Source: Ciona savignyi (taxonomy: Eukaryota > Chordata > Ascidiacea > Phlebobranchia > Cionidae). From it: a stretch of 64,000 bases of DNA. The notes under the pieces are model-generated. The model saw only the letters and a program-made list of their open reading frames with translations, did not search any database and was not told the DNA's origin. Position 1 is the first letter of the stretch; each line of letters starts with the position of its first letter. The stretch lies in contig CH003407.1 of NCBI GenBank assembly GCA_000149265.1, positions 912,692 through 976,691 on the forward strand. The letters run 5' to 3'. A program made the position numbers and the translations under genes. Of the stretch, positions 1 to 13,900 are shown one piece after another.

Positions 1-318
1 TAAAATCGTTCAACCCAAATAACAGCATACGAAGCAATGCTATATGATGTATTTTATAATGTCAAATACGTTATTTAAACAATTATTTATTTTTAAATGA
101 AAAATGAGCGACCAGTTTTTTCTTGACTTGGTAAGAAAATACACTGACCACCACCAATTGCAATGTGCAATAGTTGCTTTATAATCCAAGCAATGCTTTT
201 TGACATTGAGTAATTAAAAAATTCCATAGTTTATCAATTCATTGAATAATAATTCCCATAAATGAAATAATATTTAAAAGCAATTAATTGATCTTTAACG
301 AATTGATTGTAATTGCAG

Positions 319-355
319 CAATGAGAAAGATGGAACCAATGATCCCGCGAATGAA
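319..355 (+). CDS. SCAPER: candidate upstream SCAPER exon
   Basis: After the acceptor TTGCAG an open stretch reads NEKDGTNDPANE. It ends at a weak donor (GTAGTT) in phase 0, which fits the first certain exon at 1847. A better-looking donor (GTGAGA) after position 372 would end in phase 2 and would not join that exon directly. The acidic composition suits the region before the basic segment, but similarity to SCAPER is too weak to be sure. Confidence 0.3.
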
Positions 356-588
356 GTAGTTCAAATTGAAACGTGAGAATTTGTATTATTGCTCTGTTTC
401 TTTTGTACCAATTACTAAGTGATTTTGATCAATTTTTTAACAAATTCTTTACACACGGAATAAAGTTTTACTTGTTAACTATAGAAAGTATGGCTTTTTA
501 CTATTGAGTACAAGAGTGAGTTGTGGGAAAATGAAGTTCTTGGTGGACCGGATTATTACATGACTAGTATCTAATTTCTTAATTTAAG

Positions 589-690
589 GGTATGGTTAGA
601 TACAGTCTGCAGGTCGGTCAAGCTCCCTTCACGGGCCGGACCCGTCCCGCGGGCCGTATGTTTCCCATGCCTGTTCTAGTATATAACGTA
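589..690. mobile_element. hAT-like transposon fragment
   Basis: Contains the GC-rich string CGGGCCGGACCCG and CCCGCGGGCCGTATGTTT, of a kind seen in nonautonomous hAT-type elements of animals. A shorter relative lies at 55711-55765 in the opposite orientation (shared: TATGGTTAGATACA... and ...CGGCCCGTGAAGG). The family call is from memory. Confidence 0.4.
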
Positions 691-784
691 TGCATTCGCA
701 TTGTATTAGCTCTAGGAACGTAACTGTGGGAACAAGGTGTATCACTGTGCACTTAAGGAGGTATCTACATGCTGCTTTAGTGAC

Positions 785-1066
785 TTAGGATAGGATATTC
801 ATGTTTATCCCCGTGAATGGGAAAACCAAGGGGGTTAACACACGAGCAATCGTCAGATCACCTCGCGCCCATCGTCGGGTTACCGGAGCTATTGTACTGT
901 GTTGTTTATGATACACACGTTCTGTCAATTTAGTAGAACCCATTAATCCGCAGGGTTCAGGCGTTAGGTGCCTTGCCCGAGGACAAAACCGACTAGCTAG
1001 TAACCAATTTCGAACCTGCAACCTTTCGGTTGAAAAGCAACGCACAAAACCACCAGACTAATTGGT
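785..1066 (-). mobile_element. tRNA/V-core SINE, near full length
   Basis: Read on the minus strand: a tRNA-like head with a B-box-like GGTTCGAAATTGG, a central domain close to CCTTGGGCAAGGCACTTAA, an (A)CCCA-rich middle and an ATCCT-repeat tail. Other copies occur at 2341, 16640, 53550, 61026 and 61645. Confidence 0.75.
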
Positions 1067-1846
1067 GAAACTTACTTAAAAAATAGATCATCTTATACCC
1101 ACTGTCTATGTACTGGAGTCTATGTACTCACAGTTTGTCGAAAATTAGACATGACCATTAAAACAACTCAGTAGCCACTACTGGATTCAAGCAATGTAAA
1201 GTGACCTCTAGCACAGAATAATACACCTTATGTCAATATTTAAGTTACTGGAGCTATTTCAATGTGTAGATAATGAGACATTACTTGAAAACCGATTAGA
1301 TACCACTAGTTTGCGATACATACACACTAATGAGATATATAAGAACATTTGATAACAAATGACTACTATGACATCATAGAGCTGAGATAGATGAACCTGT
1401 GATGTCATCACCGCGACAATCAGATGATACAACTCACGTGAGTTTATTAAAAAATAAATATAACTTACCAATAAAATTTTAATGAAAAATACTACATAAG
1501 TGTAACAGTGCAATTTCTCCGTTGTGCCTGTGATTATAAGCGTGCACCTTGCTTCCTATTTAGTGTGAACCAATAAGTGTTATCATGTGTATGCACTTTT
1601 TCACTATGTGAACATGTATTAACGATATAGCCTTTTTGGTAGTTGTAATTAAAACGTACTTGCAAGCGGTGGTATCCTGCTGTGTGTTACTGTTTTTTTA
1701 CAAATACAGGTCTTATACACGAACCCTAGAAGTGTTGCGTAGGTTTTAATGTTTATGCATAGATTAGCTTACAGCAAGTCATTCGAATATTTGGATTTTT
1801 AACTTTTTTCTCCTTTTTCATCAAAAAACATCCCGACTTCCACCAG

Positions 1847-1935
1847 CCATCGAAGGAAGAGATGCAGAAACGAGAGGAACGTCGGAAGATGATGAAGAAG
1901 AGAGCGAAGAAAATCCGTACCAGAATGGCCACTAG
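1847..1935 (+). CDS. SCAPER: SCAPER exon, basic charged segment
   Basis: Acceptor CCACCAG and donor AG/GTGCCT. Reads PSKEEMQKREERRKMM followed by KKRAKKIRTRMAT, in phase 0 and ending in phase 2. Aligns with the lysine-rich segment of vertebrate SCAPER (KKKAKKIKARM). Confidence 0.85.
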
Positions 1936-4900
1936 GTGCCTTTTTTTAATTTATTTTCTAAAATATTTTAAAGTACGGTCGTGTAGCCAAATAGTTCCGT
2001 TTGTATATCGATTTCTACTTCATTGTTTTAAAACTTAGCTTTTTGAAAAAAAGGGTTTTGAAAAAAAAGGGGTTTGAAAAAAAAACGGGGGCTAAAATTA
2101 ATCGTATAAAGTACAGCACAAAAATGGACTTAATTTTTTTTTAAATTTACCAACATTTATTTTTTTGGAAATTTTACCAAAAAACATAAAAATGTGACAT
2201 TTTCATTTTACACAAGCCGACAATGTAAAAAGCATAAATTTCAGGTCGAAGGAATTCCTGAAGCGAATGGAAAATAAGAAGGAACAGCCAAACAGTAAAA
2301 ATAAGTGAGTCGACATTGATTCATTGGATTTTGTCTGACCTTAGTTTGGTGGGTTAGTACGCACCTTATAGCCTAAAGGTTGCAGATTCGAAACTGGTTG
2401 CTAGCTAGTCGGTTGTGTCCTCGGTTAAGACACTTAACGGACATTGCCTGAACCCAGCAGTATAATGTTATTTTTCCTTTTTGAAGAAAAATGCGAATGA
2501 TACACAACACACTCCAATAGTTCCGGTAACCTGTCGGTGGACGTGAGGTAATCTGATGATTGCCAGTCAAGTGTATTAACCCCCTTGGTTTTCCACACTC
2601 CTGGTTATAAACCTGAATATAATATATCCTATCCTATTTGACGAATGTTTACTTTTATCACTGTGCGCAGGACAACAACTATTGCAGTTTGTTTTATGCT
2701 TGGTAAAACTTGTTTAATAGATTTTAAAGAAGGAGAGTATCTGACATCTTTTATTTAATCAAATGTATGTCCTCTTTTATGTAGTATATATCTTCAAGAT
2801 TTAAGATATGGTTAGATTCACAGACAATATTACTACCACTTTTAGTCTAGCCGGATGGTAAGAGTGTCAATTCTGGACCGAAAGGTTGTTGGATTAAAAC
2901 CTGGTTGGTTGTTTGTGTCCTTGGGCAAGGCACTAGTAGACACTCTTTAAAACTTTAAACAGTATTAATGTCTCAATTATGTATAATTCATTGCATTAGC
3001 TATGGTAATTAGGCAGGGGACACAAAATCATCTGTTACCTTTGTAATAACAACTCTTTTCATATGCGTGCGGTAATCTTTTATTGCCCGGTAATATATCT
3101 TCATTTGTTTATCATGGTAATAAAAAATGAATATCATCTTGGTAATATAAGCTTTGTTTAATTTCCGCCCTAGGATTGGTCGATTGCTGAAAGACATCAC
3201 TCGGTTGTTGACCAATCAGCAGGCGAGCAGTGGACCATGGCCGACCAATCGGGTCGCAGCATTGGATCGAGCTTTGGGTGAAATTAATCGCACCCTCGAA
3301 AAACAGGTGGGTACTTATTGATGGGTCTGTTTTACAAACCTTGCTCAATTTTACTCGCTATGATGCAATTTCCAAACTTTGCCATGATTGAAATGGTCAT
3401 AGAACAGCCGTAACAACATCCCCAGTGTAAACACTTGTAAATGAAAATTAAACTCAACCCACATCTGACTCAGCCTGCCTTTCACCTTGCAAAGATTTTC
3501 AAGCTTTGTAAGGCCTAAAGTACTAAAATAGAAACCATATACTTGCTTCAACTATGCTTAAACATTGTTTGTTACAACAATCATGTGTTACAGGCATGAA
3601 AATGCGTCCCTGAGTAGACACTTCTAGCTTATAACTTAATCCCTAAAGCATACCTGTCAGCTTAAGTGAAGATAGGGCTTAATGTATATTTTTGGGGGAA
3701 ATTCATCCAGTATTTATTTAAATCCTTTTATAAATATTTAAATCCATCGCGTGTATTTTTTCCCTATTATTTAAAAGCAAAATTTCTCAAGTTTTGGAGG
3801 ACAATCACATTTCAAGACCTTAAGTATAAAAAACAGGTATTTTAGCCACAATTTTAATTGAATATTAAAACACTTTGGAGAAATATTTTCAAAACTTTTG
3901 GGGCCAAAAATTACTTTAAGCCAACCCATAAACTTAACAGCACAATTTTTAGGAAATTTTTGCAGTATTATACTGGATCACCCAGTTTGCATAAATTAAC
4001 CCACTCTAATTATCACCCTCATTTTGTCCGACACTTTCACCCCGTTTATTGACATGCAAAACAGGTTTTTTTCTCATTTCCATAAAATTTCGCCACCCAG
4101 CGAAACTAATGGAACAAATTATTCTATTATTCACACGCGTGCGTAACTGTGATGTCATAATTGGCCGCCTATGATTTAATAATAGCCTGTCTTATGCGTG
4201 ATAAATCGAAAGGTTTTTGGTGAAAGTCCAAAATTTTTCGCTAAAAGTGTAAATAATTTTAAAAATAATCAAATTTGAACCAAAATTAACAATTGCAGAA
4301 ATAGTCAGATTTTAAAAAATTTTGAGATTTAATCTTTTTAAAGTTTATCTGTATTCAAAGAAAACCTAACAGCAGTAGAAGACTAGGAATTTTCCTATTT
4401 CTTTAAGTTTGCATGTATAATAAACAACTAATATTATGACTATGTTATATTGTGTACATATATAGCTCCAACAATTTGGTGCACATGTGTGCAGTAAACA
4501 TGTATAGGTAGGTGCAACATTAGGTAGGATATGTGTATAATAACAAAAATTATATTGCGATTATGATGTGAAATGTCTTATATAGGCAGAACATGTATGA
4601 TGGACAAACATATAAGTCACCTCCCTGTCTATCGGCTCCACTGGCAAACTACTGTAGTAAACAACTAGACTGCAAAACAGAAATTATAAATTGTTCAGTT
4701 TTAAAACTAAAAATCAAAAATTTTTACAATTTTAGAATATTAATTGTCTGTCGGCGATTTTCCCATTATGACATTAACGATTTCGCATGTATTTTTTATC
4801 CTTTTGTGACATCACACCTGGTCAGTTTGACCGGAAATCTTTTGACCTCTGCCATCACCAGTAGTCTTTTATTACGTAATAATGCCCCACTTCAAAGAGA

Positions 4901-7900
4901 AAAAACGATTTTCAAAAGAGTCGATTTTTTCAGCTGAAAACATTTTTTGTTATGTTAAAAAAGAAAAATATTTTTTTTTTTAATTTTTCTTAGAATTCTT
5001 ATTTTTTTCGGAATATCTGGACTGTATTTCGATCAAAAATTGAAATTGTTGGCCGGATTAAGCCAGGGCACCTGTGGACCTCCGTGTGAAAATCCCCTGC
5101 GTAAATATGACATCACAATCGCAAATATTTGATCGGTCAGTTGCCGTTACGGTTCACCGACCACCACACGATCAAATTTTTTTCACCAAAGTTGAAACAA
5201 AAATTTCAAAAAAAGGATTTTCCGACCCTTTTTTTAACATCAAGGTCAAAAGTGTCTAGGATTTCTCAGGTCCATGGTAAAATGTCACAAAACCCAAACT
5301 CTCACTAAAACAATAAAAACATCTAACTCATTACAATTGAATAAACAAATATCTTGCTTAACTTCAGCTTTTTACATATTATCATCAATGTAACCCACTA
5401 TCCATGCATATTTTTATTAATAGTAAAATATTGAATTTTTTTATTAAAGTATTGAAAAGAAAACCAATATTTTATATCAAGAGTGTTCCTATTTATAAAA
5501 CAAAATGATTTTTTGTCAACAATTCGATTGGATTGCTAATCCTTAAATTTTCTTTTGTAATAGAATCCATTGGTTATTATTGTTTTTACATAAACAGGCT
5601 TTTTGTAGCCTGCATTCCTGGTCCTGTCGCTACTATGAACCCGCTTATACTATTGTATTGTATTTGTATCTCATCAAAACCATAAAAAAAATATTTTAAT
5701 AAAAAAATTTAATTTTCTGTCAGAACCCTCTGGACCAAATAGCTTTCAGAACAAACAGCGGATTTGAAATCTTAGAAGAAATTTTCCAGATTTTGTTAAA
5801 AGATTCGAATTGTGATGTCACAACCGTTCTCCCTGACAAGTAAGTCTGTGATGTCATAAGTGCCGCCGATTTACAATTGTGATGTCATAAGCGCCGCCGC
5901 CGATTTACAATATCGAGTTCTCGTTCTTCCAACATTAGTCAAGCCACCGTGTTTTTATCACAATGCAAATTATGACATCATAATAACCTCAATTATGGCG
6001 TCAACAAACACGCTGATCGATGAGTTTTAAATCTTCAAACCCATCAAGCCACCCAAGCAATGAGGGGTAAACGGGGTGAAAGGGAGTTTTTTGTTTACCA
6101 GCCAAGTTCAAGAAAATTACATTCGAGCAAAATAATTTCCACTATTTTTTTTCTTTTTTTGATATTTTCTGATCACTTAAATTGATAACATAGATAATAC
6201 AAGATACACAATGGACAGGCATATAAGTCACCTGTATATCTGCCTGAGTGGCGAACCAACTTGTTAAACCTAAAAAATCTAAAAATTATTTAGGTTAAAC
6301 AATTTAGGGTTAAACCTAAAAATTATTGTTTAAATTTAAAAACTTGATACTTAACTTTTTATAATTTTGAGATATTAGATAAAAGTCATATTTCTTATTA
6401 GGTCCAACTTAAGTGGTCCACATATATAAAAGTTTGTAAACAAGTGTTTGTTTTGCATTTTTGGTCTTTTTTCTATAAATATTTACTCATGTTGGCCACA
6501 TTTTATATAAATTTAAAGAAAATTTAATTTTTTTGTGATGTTTGACAATTATAGCTGTTTTGTATTTGTTTTTTTGAGTTGATTATATTTTGATTATTAT
6601 ATCATAATAATAAGGTTATGACATCATCATATTGTGATAATGACATCGTCATCATGCAATTAGGACATCATCATAATATGACTGTGACGTCATCATAACT
6701 TGATTGTGATATCACAGGTCGATAAGTGCTGCTGCTCTCTGCTTCCACCAAGCGACAGTCAATTGCCATAACAACTGCATCCACGCACTGTATTCGAATC
6801 GGATGACCTCATTAGTCGATCTGCTGATGGTGCACGTCACGGTAAATGATGTCATCGTGATGTCATTAAGATGTCATAGTTCCAGTAAAATAGTCTTAAA
6901 TATCAAACTTCCAAAATAAGTTTCAGCTTCATTCGCCATTTTCCTTTCTTTCTAAAAATATTTCCAATGTTTGATTAAACTTTTATTGCAGCGGTCAGTG
7001 GCACATGGGTTAGAATAACCTCACTTCCATTAAATTGTTTTATCTCATGTTGACTCGTTTTAGCAGAGCTATTGCAGTGCGTTTTCTAAAAAAGGGGTTT
7101 AAGCATTGTCTCTAAAGTACACTGTTCACTTGCAAATTGCAAAAAAGACATAAATGAAGTCACAACTATTTACTCTGAGATCTACAGCAGTCACTCTTTT
7201 AAATGACTAGCAACCACCTGGTTTGGATCCCACAACTTTCCGGTTCTTAGTCCAGCACTTTTACCACCAAACCACACGTTCGAACACCAAATTATTTTAT
7301 CCTCAGAACCTGGAACCCGGCATCGCACGAACCAGCGTGAAAATCGACTCCTTATTTGGGTGTCTTCCTCCTACGTTGCTCCGAGCACTGGCTTCCGCTC
7401 TTGGGGGGCTGGTGAAATACCCCGTGCTTAGTAGGTGGGTACGTTGACCGGGGTCAGTGGGTGGGGTATATTTTTAGGGGTAACTGCGAAAGTTATAAAT
7501 GGATGGATTTTAATGATAACAGAATAATCAAATAAATTTTGTGATTAGCACAAAAAGTAATTTAATTAAGAAAATTAGAGCCAAAAGCTGGAGATTAGAT
7601 GCATTATTAGGCTCACAAATGAAGTTTTACACTATAAGCTTGATTCAGTATATGTTTTTGAGCTTGGTAAATTTGGTAAAAAAATGGTAATCAATCCATG
7701 TACATTTGAAAAAATGAAAAAAATCCAACAATTTTATGTCATTTTGACTTCATTTTATTTTATATGTCATTTGTTATTGAATTATGTCTGTAACAATCTT
7801 TACCACAGTTCGAAAAACTCTTTCCTTCGCTCTATATCTTCGAATGGGGAAGATCGAAAAATACTCGAAGCTTATTTTAACCGTGGACTTGATGTTATTA

Positions 7901-10900
7901 GGTTGGTAGTTACCTTTATATCTGCACTACATAGGTTTGGGGCCTATTTGCTGTTATTATATTAGTTTGGCAGTTACCTTTATATCTGCACTACATAGGT
8001 TTGGGGACTAGTGTTATTATACTAGTTTGATAATTAGGTGTTACCTGTATATCTGCACCACATTAGTACTTGCCCCTAATTGGTAGTTACTTTGCCTCCA
8101 ACTAAGTCGATGCGATCTTAGATTATCCCCTTCACAAGGATAAAAACGAATCAAACATACATGGAGTGGATAAACCGAACCCTTTTGAATGCGGGCACAC
8201 TATTATAATTGCATATCTCTTATCCCCCATCGTGAAAAAAACATATTTCGGGGTGCATTATTATAACCGTATAACTCGTTGTAATTTTAACATGTCAACA
8301 GTTGGATTATCGTAGCAATTGTAGCGTCGTGTATAAGTTCATCACAGCTATTAAGATAAACCCATCAATCCACTGGGTTCCAGCAATGTCCAATAATTGC
8401 CTTAAGAACAAAATAGCTAGCAACAAGCTCCTTCAACTTCCACCAAAGATAACCAGCCGAGCTATCCTAATCCCAGCTACATCGTGTCTTGCGGACTTCT
8501 CGACTCGCTGAGCGAATACCTGAGCATCATCCGCCACGAGGTGGCGCCAGGGTCCAACATGGCGGCTTTCATTGAGAACGGACTCGCATTTCTCGAATCT
8601 GTCACCTCGTTCGTAACAATGCGGTTAGTGATGTCATAATCATCGTTTTCGTACGATTGTCTTTTTCGATTCGTTAATGAAAATTATTGGACAGCGCGCT
8701 TAGTTAGTGTTTGTTAAATATAGGATTTGGAGAAATTTATTGTTGATTTAAGAACAGTGCTTTTGATCAGTTTGTAAAAAGAAAAAATCAAAATATTTGT
8801 TAAAAATGTCTTTGTTTTTTCCTCGTGAATAATTCTCATTAAATAACCGCTTAAAAGTCAATAAACTGCTGGTAAGTGCTTAAATACTAATCAAATGAAA
8901 CTCAATCTAATGTCTGCTAAATGCCATGCTAATTATTTTAATTTTGATCTTTAAATTTTTAATTCTTTTGTATTTTTTCATAAATTTAAAAAAATAAAAA
9001 AATATTTTTCCAAAAACAAATGATCAAAAAAAAAAATCCCCAGAAACAAGACTTCCCCCGAGAGCCAGGTGACGGGGAAGCCCCGGAAAAATAGGGATTC
9101 ATCCACTGGCCGGTGGGAGGGTGACCCCACCCAGCTTCTACCCACATTGCAACATACCGAGCTCATGGGGATTATATCGGTGAGTTAATGGGGTTAATTT
9201 GTTTTATGAAACAATAGTTTTATTAGTTTTATATTTGTGTACATTCAACCCCCCTTCTTTCACAATCCACAAGTTATCAAATAACGTCCAGTCTTTCCTT
9301 TCCCATCACTTCCTATATTAAACCATTTATCCCCAATGACCAGTTTGTTACAGAAAGTAACTAACACCCGTTCATCACAAGTTACAATCCTTACACTTTA
9401 AGAAATAATTCACCTCTCTAATCACTCCAATATTAAACAAATTATGTCTCATAACTAAATTTCCCCAAAACCCGTTCATCCCAAGTAAAACCCTAACCCC
9501 AGGTCCTATATTTTTTATATTGAGCTAAGTTTCGAACCCATAATGGACTTGTCACGAGAACCGTTTTGTGTGTATGAGTAAGTGTATGTTAAATTCGCTT
9601 TAAGCATTTGGCCACAGTAATTGTTTTGTTTTTCAGGCTAATTTTTGAACACATTATGGTTACTTAGCCTGTTTTCAGTATGTATCGGTCGCGTTAACCA
9701 TTCGACCACACAACCCCTCCCGCAGGTCCTGTATGGCTTGCTGCTCCACGGTGCCCCAGAGCGCCCCACGGTTGTCAGATCGTCGGTAGAGGAACCGCGC
9801 AAAATAGCGAACCACGCACTCAGCGTGGCCGGCGCGGTTTTGAAGGTGCTGAACGCCGTCGCACAGATGGACCTTACGTTATTACAGGTCACAATATGGT
9901 TTGTTACGTCATTGGAGTATCTTTATCCAGTCTTATGTTCCTCCAACCTTCGTTATCACGGAAATGACAGAAGTTATTAAAACAGAATAAGCCATAACCA
10001 AGCCGAAATGCGCCCATTTATTATATTCTCTCTTTTACTTGATTGAATATTCTTAATTATCCCGTGAACGAGAATATTCTGGAAGCGTTACCACACGGGC
10101 AATCGTGGGACTAACTCGTGCTCGGCGTACTGGGATCGGATAGTCATAATTTTTACCGAGGTTAGAAAAACAGGGGAACTCTTTCGTACGTGTTGAAGTT
10201 ATCGGAGTTATTGCAATGTATTTGACTACGACGGTGACATTTCTACAGTTTTTACTCAACGAATTAAACCTTTGTGCTCAAGCTACGTCCGCTTGTTGTC
10301 GCAAGAACACAGCCGGTTAGCAAGCGGCTGGGTTTGAACCCAAACCTTTCAGTTAACGCCCTACGAATCTGCTAACCGTCTCGACCATACATTTTAACTT
10401 TTTTGGACATGGATAGCATTAGTTTTGTGAAGACGCTTTATACATACTGTAAAATGTATATTTGAACGCAACCTCTATTTAAGGCAGCGCTACCTCTAAA
10501 AGAACGCCAAAATAAAAGAAGGGTTAAACCAATAGAACGCCACCCTCTAATTAAACGCCAACTATAACAGACTGCTCCATAAGGGAAAAATTAAAAAATA
10601 GAGCGGTGGGGCGCTTAAATAGAGGGTTTACGGTATGTACCAAGCAACGCCTCGATCCATAGTAGGTTATGCAAGATAAATGCATAACTCCTGCCCGGCG
10701 GACCGAGAACTAGACAAGTCGATGCCGACTTTCGTCGCCGCAATTCCCGCCGAATATTTCCAAAACAGCCGGGCTCGGTGTGCATTCATAACCCCTCGCT
10801 CTGTTGGCTACACAAATTACAGCTCGTCGTGTGTGTCCTTGTTATCGCATAAAGCAAACTATTACATCATAACCGCAGTTTTGCATGGAACATGACGTAA

Positions 10901-13900
10901 TGTGTAGTAACCTGTGTAGAAAAATTCGCTTCGCGAAAACAACGCCCCATAGACTAATATAGGCATGGGGCTTATACAAGGGTGGATCGTTTATATTTAT
11001 ATATCTATATACATGTAGAGCTTATGCTGATAATTATATATATATATATCGATGGAGATGGGGCTTGAAAACATGCGGGTCTCATACATGCATGGATTGT
11101 ATGATGGGGGGTCAATGTAAGTTCTGGGGGTTTTACCGTCGTGGGTTGTATAAATGTAGGTTCCATTTATATTTCGGGGTTAGATAGGTGTGGGTAGTAT
11201 AAATTCGGTGGGGGCGGGTACAGCCTAAAATTGTATAAATGCGGGCAAAATTAAAAGTAGGGCTCACAAAGGCGAAAATTGTATAAGTATAAAGCTATTA
11301 TACAAATGTTTAAAAGGAAAAAAATAATCTTCGTTTTAAAAATCGCTTCTTTAACCAAACCAACCTTCACAGGCAAGTCTGGGTGCCAAGGGCGTGTCGC
11401 TGGAGTATCGACACATTTGTACTTACCTGCTGTGGTATTGTGTGCATTACAACCATACTTGTCTTCTGCATGAAGTGATCGTATGTGTCGGCTACTTCAC
11501 TATCGGGAACCGGAATAATCAGGTAAGGAATAGTGTGGGTGTGAGGGGTTATGGTTAGAGGGTGGGATTAGATTGTGCTAAGCGGCATAATTGAGGTAAT
11601 CTGAAAAAATATTTGATTTTCAGGGTGATTGTAGTAATTTGAGGTGACCTTTGATAATATAATGAACATATAGTTTGATAACTTGGAAAAATAAATGGAC
11701 ACGCTCTTAAAGGCCCGAATGATTCTCTCGTTTCGCCAGTTTCTTTGCTGAGAGAAATTGTTATTTTCCCCGCCAGGATTAATCGTGGTTTTCGGCGGTC
11801 GGTTGATCCTTCTGTGCAGCTGGACCGGCGACTAAACTAACGTTTGTCTTGCCCAAGGTCATTCAATACCCGTGTGCAGGTCGCGCTGTGCGGCGAGTGC
11901 ACCTGGCGCTTGTTGGGGGGTCCCCGGGTACAACATTACACCCCGCGACACCCCCCCCCCCCATCTAATGGCCGCCACCGCCGCGTTTTTACGAGCTCGC
12001 CGCGATTTTGTCGCGAATTTCGCGCATCATTGTTTCCGCCCGGGCGCTCCCGCCGCGTTTGTGATGTCATAATTACGCGACCACCGCCGTTTAAGAGCTC
12101 GTGTCGTGACGTGCCGTGGCGTGACAATTCCCACCGGGCCATCACGCAATCATGGCCGTTGTGATGTCACAGAGATGGTATCGCGACGCGGTGACAGATG
12201 GACACGCTTGAGCGCCCCCAGTGGTCGCAGCTGCAGCCGACGACATTCTAGAAGCGACTTCCTTTCGCGTGGCCGCCGGGGGGTGGTCATTACCCCAGTC
12301 GAGGGCCCGTTACCCCCATTTAGGGGTTCATTACCCACTCGATGTTAAAGTAGCTTCTCTAATCCCCCTTCGTTATCCCCACCCGCAGCCACACACCCAC
12401 CAGCGCGATGCAAAGTTTTCCGAGTTTGTTTTTTTTGCCCAAATAACAAACCAATGCCGGTTCAAACTGCGTGGTGAGCTTCAGCCTTTGCAAAAACGGC
12501 AAATGACTCGTAAATTACCGTTTTCGGCCGAATAGATACAGCGGATCCGACCGTTGAACAATGTTTCCCGAGTTCGCTGGTACAGCTGCGTGGTTGGCGC
12601 GGTTCAACTGATTGATTGATTTCTCGTCTTCGGTGTTTATTTCGAGTTTACAGGTGTACCCGACAATATAAAGTCTGATTTATGTATATCCTTCTCGTTT
12701 TTTTTATTTTTTGAAAAATGTCAATCTTTAAATTTTACGAAATGTCATTTTTTTCGAAAATGTCATTTTTTAAAATCTTTTCTAAATGTATTTCAAATAT
12801 TTTTTTTTTCTTCTTTTTTATCAATTTTTATAAACGTTATTTTTTTCGCATTTTTGTACAGTTTGCTCATTTTTTGAGGTCCGTTTATTTTTAGAACGTC
12901 TGGTTGTATCGAGCGTAGGGGGTCAGGTTACCCCCGTGGGGTGATTAATCACCCGCAACCGCCCAAATCTCGGCCCCAAAAGTGACCAGAGGTGTTACAC
13001 GAGTGGGGTGTCGCTCAACACCACCGAACTTGACCACAATCAATCAAGCCCCACACGATAACCCCCTAACCCCTATATTTGTCGGAGAGTTTGCCCCCAA
13101 ATAACACCGGAAACGGGGCATTACGTCTCGACGCATTCACACTGACAGAAAAACAGCGAAAATAAATTCGACCCCGAAAATGATAAAATAACCCAATAAA
13201 TGTTTAAAACAAACCAACCAACACAAATTGAGGTTTAAAATGCAAAAAAAAACAGCGTATATAAAATATAACTAACCAAAACCTTTAATCAAAAAGTAGT
13301 TCTATAAAAAAACAAATGTTACTACATTAATAATAATACGGCGCAAACACAGTCTCCCCACGTACCTACAAGTTTGACCATTTAACAAATTACACGTTTC
13401 TGGAAACTTCTTTGTGAGCTATATATACATATATTATTGGACATGTTTTCTTTTATGTGATAGATTGTTTGTTACAAGTATTTTTGCCCAAACGACCACG
13501 TCAGTACCTCAATGTACCGCAGTGTGGTGGGTTCTGAGTTATGTGACCTTGCTACGACCACTTGACCCTGGTTTGGTTGCAAATACACGATGATTTGTTG
13601 TCTACCCGGACCCATGGTATTTGCGGCTCCAACTTCGTGATATCGACAACAAATCCCAACCGTCGACGTGACGACGCTGCGGAAAAATTATGCCAGAAAT
13701 TTCCGAAATCGCTTATATCTGGTCGACAGTGTATGGACCGTCCTTAATTAAGATTTTCAGGGGTAGGGGGTGAAATTTGCCGCGAAAAAAAATCAACGAA
13801 ATGCTGACGTCATCACATTTCGTCATTTGTGACGTCACCATTCAATCAAGTTTCGATAAACAAAGAAAACAAAACGATGTGTTGAACCAAACTCGTACAC

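Noticed and set aside
11844..12348. Overlapping open frames on both strands
   Set aside because: Explained by high GC content; neighbouring SCAPER exons join directly as in vertebrates, so no exon is missing here.
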